Assembly: GCA_024645155.1 (NCBI GenBank)
Contig: JAHEGF010000157.1
Location: 1 to 7,865 of the forward strand
From: Phyllobacteriaceae bacterium
GTDB lineage: Bacteria > Pseudomonadota > Alphaproteobacteria > Rhizobiales > Rhizobiaceae
Direction of reading: 5' to 3'
DNA length: 7,865 bases
A model generated the notes under the pieces. The model had not been told where the DNA came from. It did no database searches and worked only from the letters and a program-made list of their open reading frames with translations. This document shows, piece after piece, positions 5,979 to 7,865 of this stretch. Every line of letters begins with the position of its first letter. Within the stretch, counting starts at the first letter, position 1. A program made the position numbers and the translations under genes.

Positions 5979-7064
5979 ATGCTCGGTGTAGAACTTAGTC
6001 AGGTGACCAAGGACTTTGGTCCGGTCAGCGTCATCAAGGGTGTTGACCTGGAAATCAACGAAGGCGAATTCACGGTTTTCGTCGGGCCCTCCGGTTGCGG
6101 CAAATCCACCCTGCTTCGCCTCGTTGCGGGGCTGGAAGAGTCGACGAGCGGCCGCATCCAGATCGGCGGGTCGGATGTGACCCATGTCGAGCCGGCGGAA
6201 CGCGGTGTTGCCATGGTGTTCCAGTCCTACGCGCTCTATCCGCACATGAGCGTTGCCGACAACATGGGTTTCGGCCTGAAAATGACCGGCCACCCAAAGG
6301 CCGAGATCGATGAGCGCGTCAGGCGGGCATCGGCGATCCTCCACCTTGATGCGCTGCTTGATCGCAAGCCGAAACAGTTGTCGGGCGGTCAGCGCCAGCG
6401 GGTGGCGATCGGCCGTTCCATCGTCCGCGAGCCAAAGGTCTTCCTGTTTGACGAACCGCTTTCCAATCTCGATGCGGAACTGCGCGTGCAGATGCGCCTG
6501 GAGATTGCCAAACTCCATCAGGATCTCGGAGCGACCATGATCTATGTCACCCATGACCAGGTCGAGGCGATGACACTGGCCGACAAGATCGTTGTTCTGC
6601 GCGGTGGTGTCGTCGAGCAGACCGGCTCTCCCATCGGGCTGTACAGCGATCCCGACAATGTCTTTGTCGGTGGGTTTATCGGGTCGCCACGGATGAATTT
6701 CCTGAAGGCGACGGCAGGGAACAGCAAGGGCAGCACACTGGATATTTCGCTTGACGATTTTGCCGGTGCCAAATTCAAGAAGAAGCTTGAAGGCGCCATG
6801 CCCAGGGCCGGAAGCAAATTGCTGGTCGGTATTCGTCCCGAACATTTTGACAAAACGGGCAAGGTGAAGATCAAGTCGAGGATTGATGTGGTGGAGAACC
6901 TCGGCGGCACGGCCTTCGCCTATTCGCGAGCGGATGCCGCGGAACCGTTGACGATCCAGTTAAGTGACGGAAGTTCATGCAAGGAAGGAGCGGTTTACCA
7001 GACCGGATTCGACGTCGACCGCTGTTTCGTGTTTGACGGAAAGACGGAACTGCGGTTGCGCTAA
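5979..7064 (+). CDS. Sugar ABC transporter ATP-binding protein (MalK/UgpC/MsmX type)
   Basis: This 361-residue ATPase energises sugar import on the cytoplasmic face of the membrane. All catalytic motifs are intact: Walker A GPSGCGKST (36-44), Q-loop Q82 in VFQSYALYPHMSV, signature LSGGQRQ (134-140), Walker B VFLFDEP (154-160, with E159 as catalytic base), D-loop SNLD (162-165), and switch H192. A C-terminal TOBE/OB-fold regulatory part (about 236-361, with GIRPEH at 284-289) places it in the CUT1 group. ATG at 5979 follows GGGAGGA at a good distance, 37 nt after the regulator stop, so the two are probably cotranscribed. No permease lies beside it on this strand; the divergent permeases are its obvious partners, though ATPases of this type can also serve several sugar importers. 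Confidence 0.96.
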   Translation: MLGVELSQVTKDFGPVSVIKGVDLEINEGEFTVFVGPSGCGKSTLLRLVAGLEESTSGRIQIGGSDVTHVEPAERGVAMVFQSYALYPHMSVADNMGFGLKMTGHPKAEIDERVRRASAILHLDALLDRKPKQLSGGQRQRVAIGRSIVREPKVFLFDEPLSNLDAELRVQMRLEIAKLHQDLGATMIYVTHDQVEAMTLADKIVVLRGGVVEQTGSPIGLYSDPDNVFVGGFIGSPRMNFLKATAGNSKGSTLDISLDDFAGAKFKKKLEGAMPRAGSKLLVGIRPEHFDKTGKVKIKSRIDVVENLGGTAFAYSRADAAEPLTIQLSDGSSCKEGAVYQTGFDVDRCFVFDGKTELRLR

Positions 7065-7126
7065 ACTATCCGTCCTGCCTGAATTGGCCGACATCGGTTT
7101 CCGCTGAAACGGGGAAGTTTGTCCAG

Positions 7127-7865
7127 ATGCGCGTGCTCAAATACATCGCTGCCGTGGTAGCCCTGCTTGCCGGCGGGGTTGCCCTGTTCATGGCGCTTTG
7201 GCCAGATTTCGGTGGCCGTGTCACCGGCGAACGGCTGTTGCGGGCCAAGGCCTCGCCCCATCACAACGGCGAAAACTTCGTCAACACGGTTCCGCAGGCA
7301 GAAAACGATTTTGCGCAACTGAAGGAGATCGTCGTCAGGCAGTTTGGCGGAACCGAAATCCGCACCCCGCCATCCGCGATCCCGGTTGTCCCCATCGCCG
7401 TGGGATATTTCGATGCGCCGCCACCGGCCGGGCTGCGCGCGATCTGGTTTGGCCATGCGACGGTCTATCTTGAAATCGACAGTGTCCGGATGATGGTTGA
7501 CCCAATGCTTTCCGAGCGGGCGTCTCCGGTCGGGATTGCCGGCCCGAAACGGTTTCACGCGCCGCCTGCTGCCCTTGAAAACCTCCACAACATCGATGGC
7601 GTGGTCATATCCCATGATCACTACGACCATATGGACATGGCGACGATCCAGTCTCTCGCGCGCCACGGAACCCATTTCTTCGTGCCGCTGGGCGCAGGCG
7701 CCCACCTCGACCGGTGGGGCGTGCCCGCTGACCAGTACAGCGAAATGGAGTGGTGGGAGCATATTGATTTCAAGGGCCTGAAAATCACGTCCACTCCGGC
7801 GCGCCATTATTCCGGCCGCGGGGTGCTCAACCAGAAGGAAACGTTTTGGTCGTCATGGGTTATTG
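7127..7865 (+). CDS. Membrane-anchored metallo-beta-lactamase-fold hydrolase, UlaG/RomA/NAPE-PLD-like, 3' end outside window
   Basis: The first 246 codons of an MBL-fold protein are present; no stop occurs before the right edge. Residues 4-25 form a single hydrophobic segment suggesting an N-terminal anchor or uncleaved signal. The fold is marked by WFGHATVYLEI (107-117), VDPMLSERASP (124-134), the metal motif SHDHYDH (162-168; ligands H163, H165, D167, H168), and a further ligand H227 in PARHYSGRG. WFGHAT plus ARH-SGR is the pattern of the UlaG/RomA/NAPE-PLD-like branch, which includes phosphodiesterases and lactonases, so the substrate is open. ATG at 7127 has GGGGAA ten bases upstream. The 62-nt spacer after the ATPase holds no convincing promoter or terminator, only a 5-bp hairpin (7097-7110), so readthrough is possible. 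No functional link to sugar use is evident. Confidence 0.88.
   Translation, partial: MRVLKYIAAVVALLAGGVALFMALWPDFGGRVTGERLLRAKASPHHNGENFVNTVPQAENDFAQLKEIVVRQFGGTEIRTPPSAIPVVPIAVGYFDAPPPAGLRAIWFGHATVYLEIDSVRMMVDPMLSERASPVGIAGPKRFHAPPAALENLHNIDGVVISHDHYDHMDMATIQSLARHGTHFFVPLGAGAHLDRWGVPADQYSEMEWWEHIDFKGLKITSTPARHYSGRGVLNQKETFWSSWVI

Noticed and set aside
5901..6845. A 314-codon open frame antisense to the ABC ATPase
   Set aside because: The opposite strand encodes a complete ATPase with every motif; the antisense product has no family features.
7097..7110. Small hairpin GTTTC-CGCT-GAAAC considered as a terminator after the ATPase
   Set aside because: It has only 5 bp, no following T-run, and sits directly before the ribosome site of the next gene.
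7061..7807. A 248-codon open frame antisense to the MBL-fold gene
   Set aside because: The plus-strand frame from 7127 carries the HxHxDH metal motif and a good ribosome site, while the antisense product shows nothing recognisable.

Overview
The window looks like ordinary chromosomal or replicon DNA of an alphaproteobacterium, most likely a rhizobia-like or roseobacter-like member. This rests on the moderately high GC (estimated by eye at the high fifties percent), tightly packed genes with strong GGAGG-type ribosome binding sites, a CUT1 sugar ABC transporter beside an IclR-type regulator, and an SDR of the rhizobial galactose dehydrogenase type. No mobile element, CRISPR array, rRNA or tRNA was seen. 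The species cannot be named from the sequence alone.

Leftward block (minus strand, about 5050 down to 1): a catabolic operon in the order periplasmic sugar-binding protein (4916-3684), inner-membrane permease 1 (3578-2649), permease 2 (2645-1797), GH4 alpha-galactosidase melA (1790-417), and an SDR aldose dehydrogenase-like gene (420 to the left edge, truncated by the window). Gaps are 3 nt between the permeases and 6 nt before melA, and melA and the SDR overlap by 4 nt (ATGA). The exception is a 105-nt gap after the binding-protein gene, which holds a strong stem-loop without a U-tract.

Rightward block (plus strand, about 5079 to 7064): a GTG-started IclR-family regulator (5108-5941), then, 37 nt later, the MalK/UgpC-type ABC ATPase (5979-7064) that presumably powers the transporter. 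The 191-bp divergent spacer is AT-rich on its regulator side. It contains two good sigma70-like promoters that overlap each other in opposite orientations, and a nested inverted repeat (5011-5048) placed where a bound regulator could block both.

Past the ATPase a new gene starts at 7127 and runs off the right edge. It encodes a membrane-anchored metallo-beta-lactamase-fold hydrolase of the UlaG/RomA/NAPE-PLD-like type, with no evident role in sugar use.

Proposed working of the locus: an alpha-galactoside (melibiose, raffinose-family sugar or galactinol) is bound in the periplasm and imported intact by the ABC transporter. Cytoplasmic MelA cleaves it to galactose plus the remainder, and the SDR may oxidise the galactose to galactonolactone. 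The IclR-type protein controls both arms from the shared spacer. I found no convincing sign of a wholly new system. The most useful observations are the compact control region, the intercistronic stem-loop, and the coupling of melA to an SDR with an unusual cofactor-site sequence.
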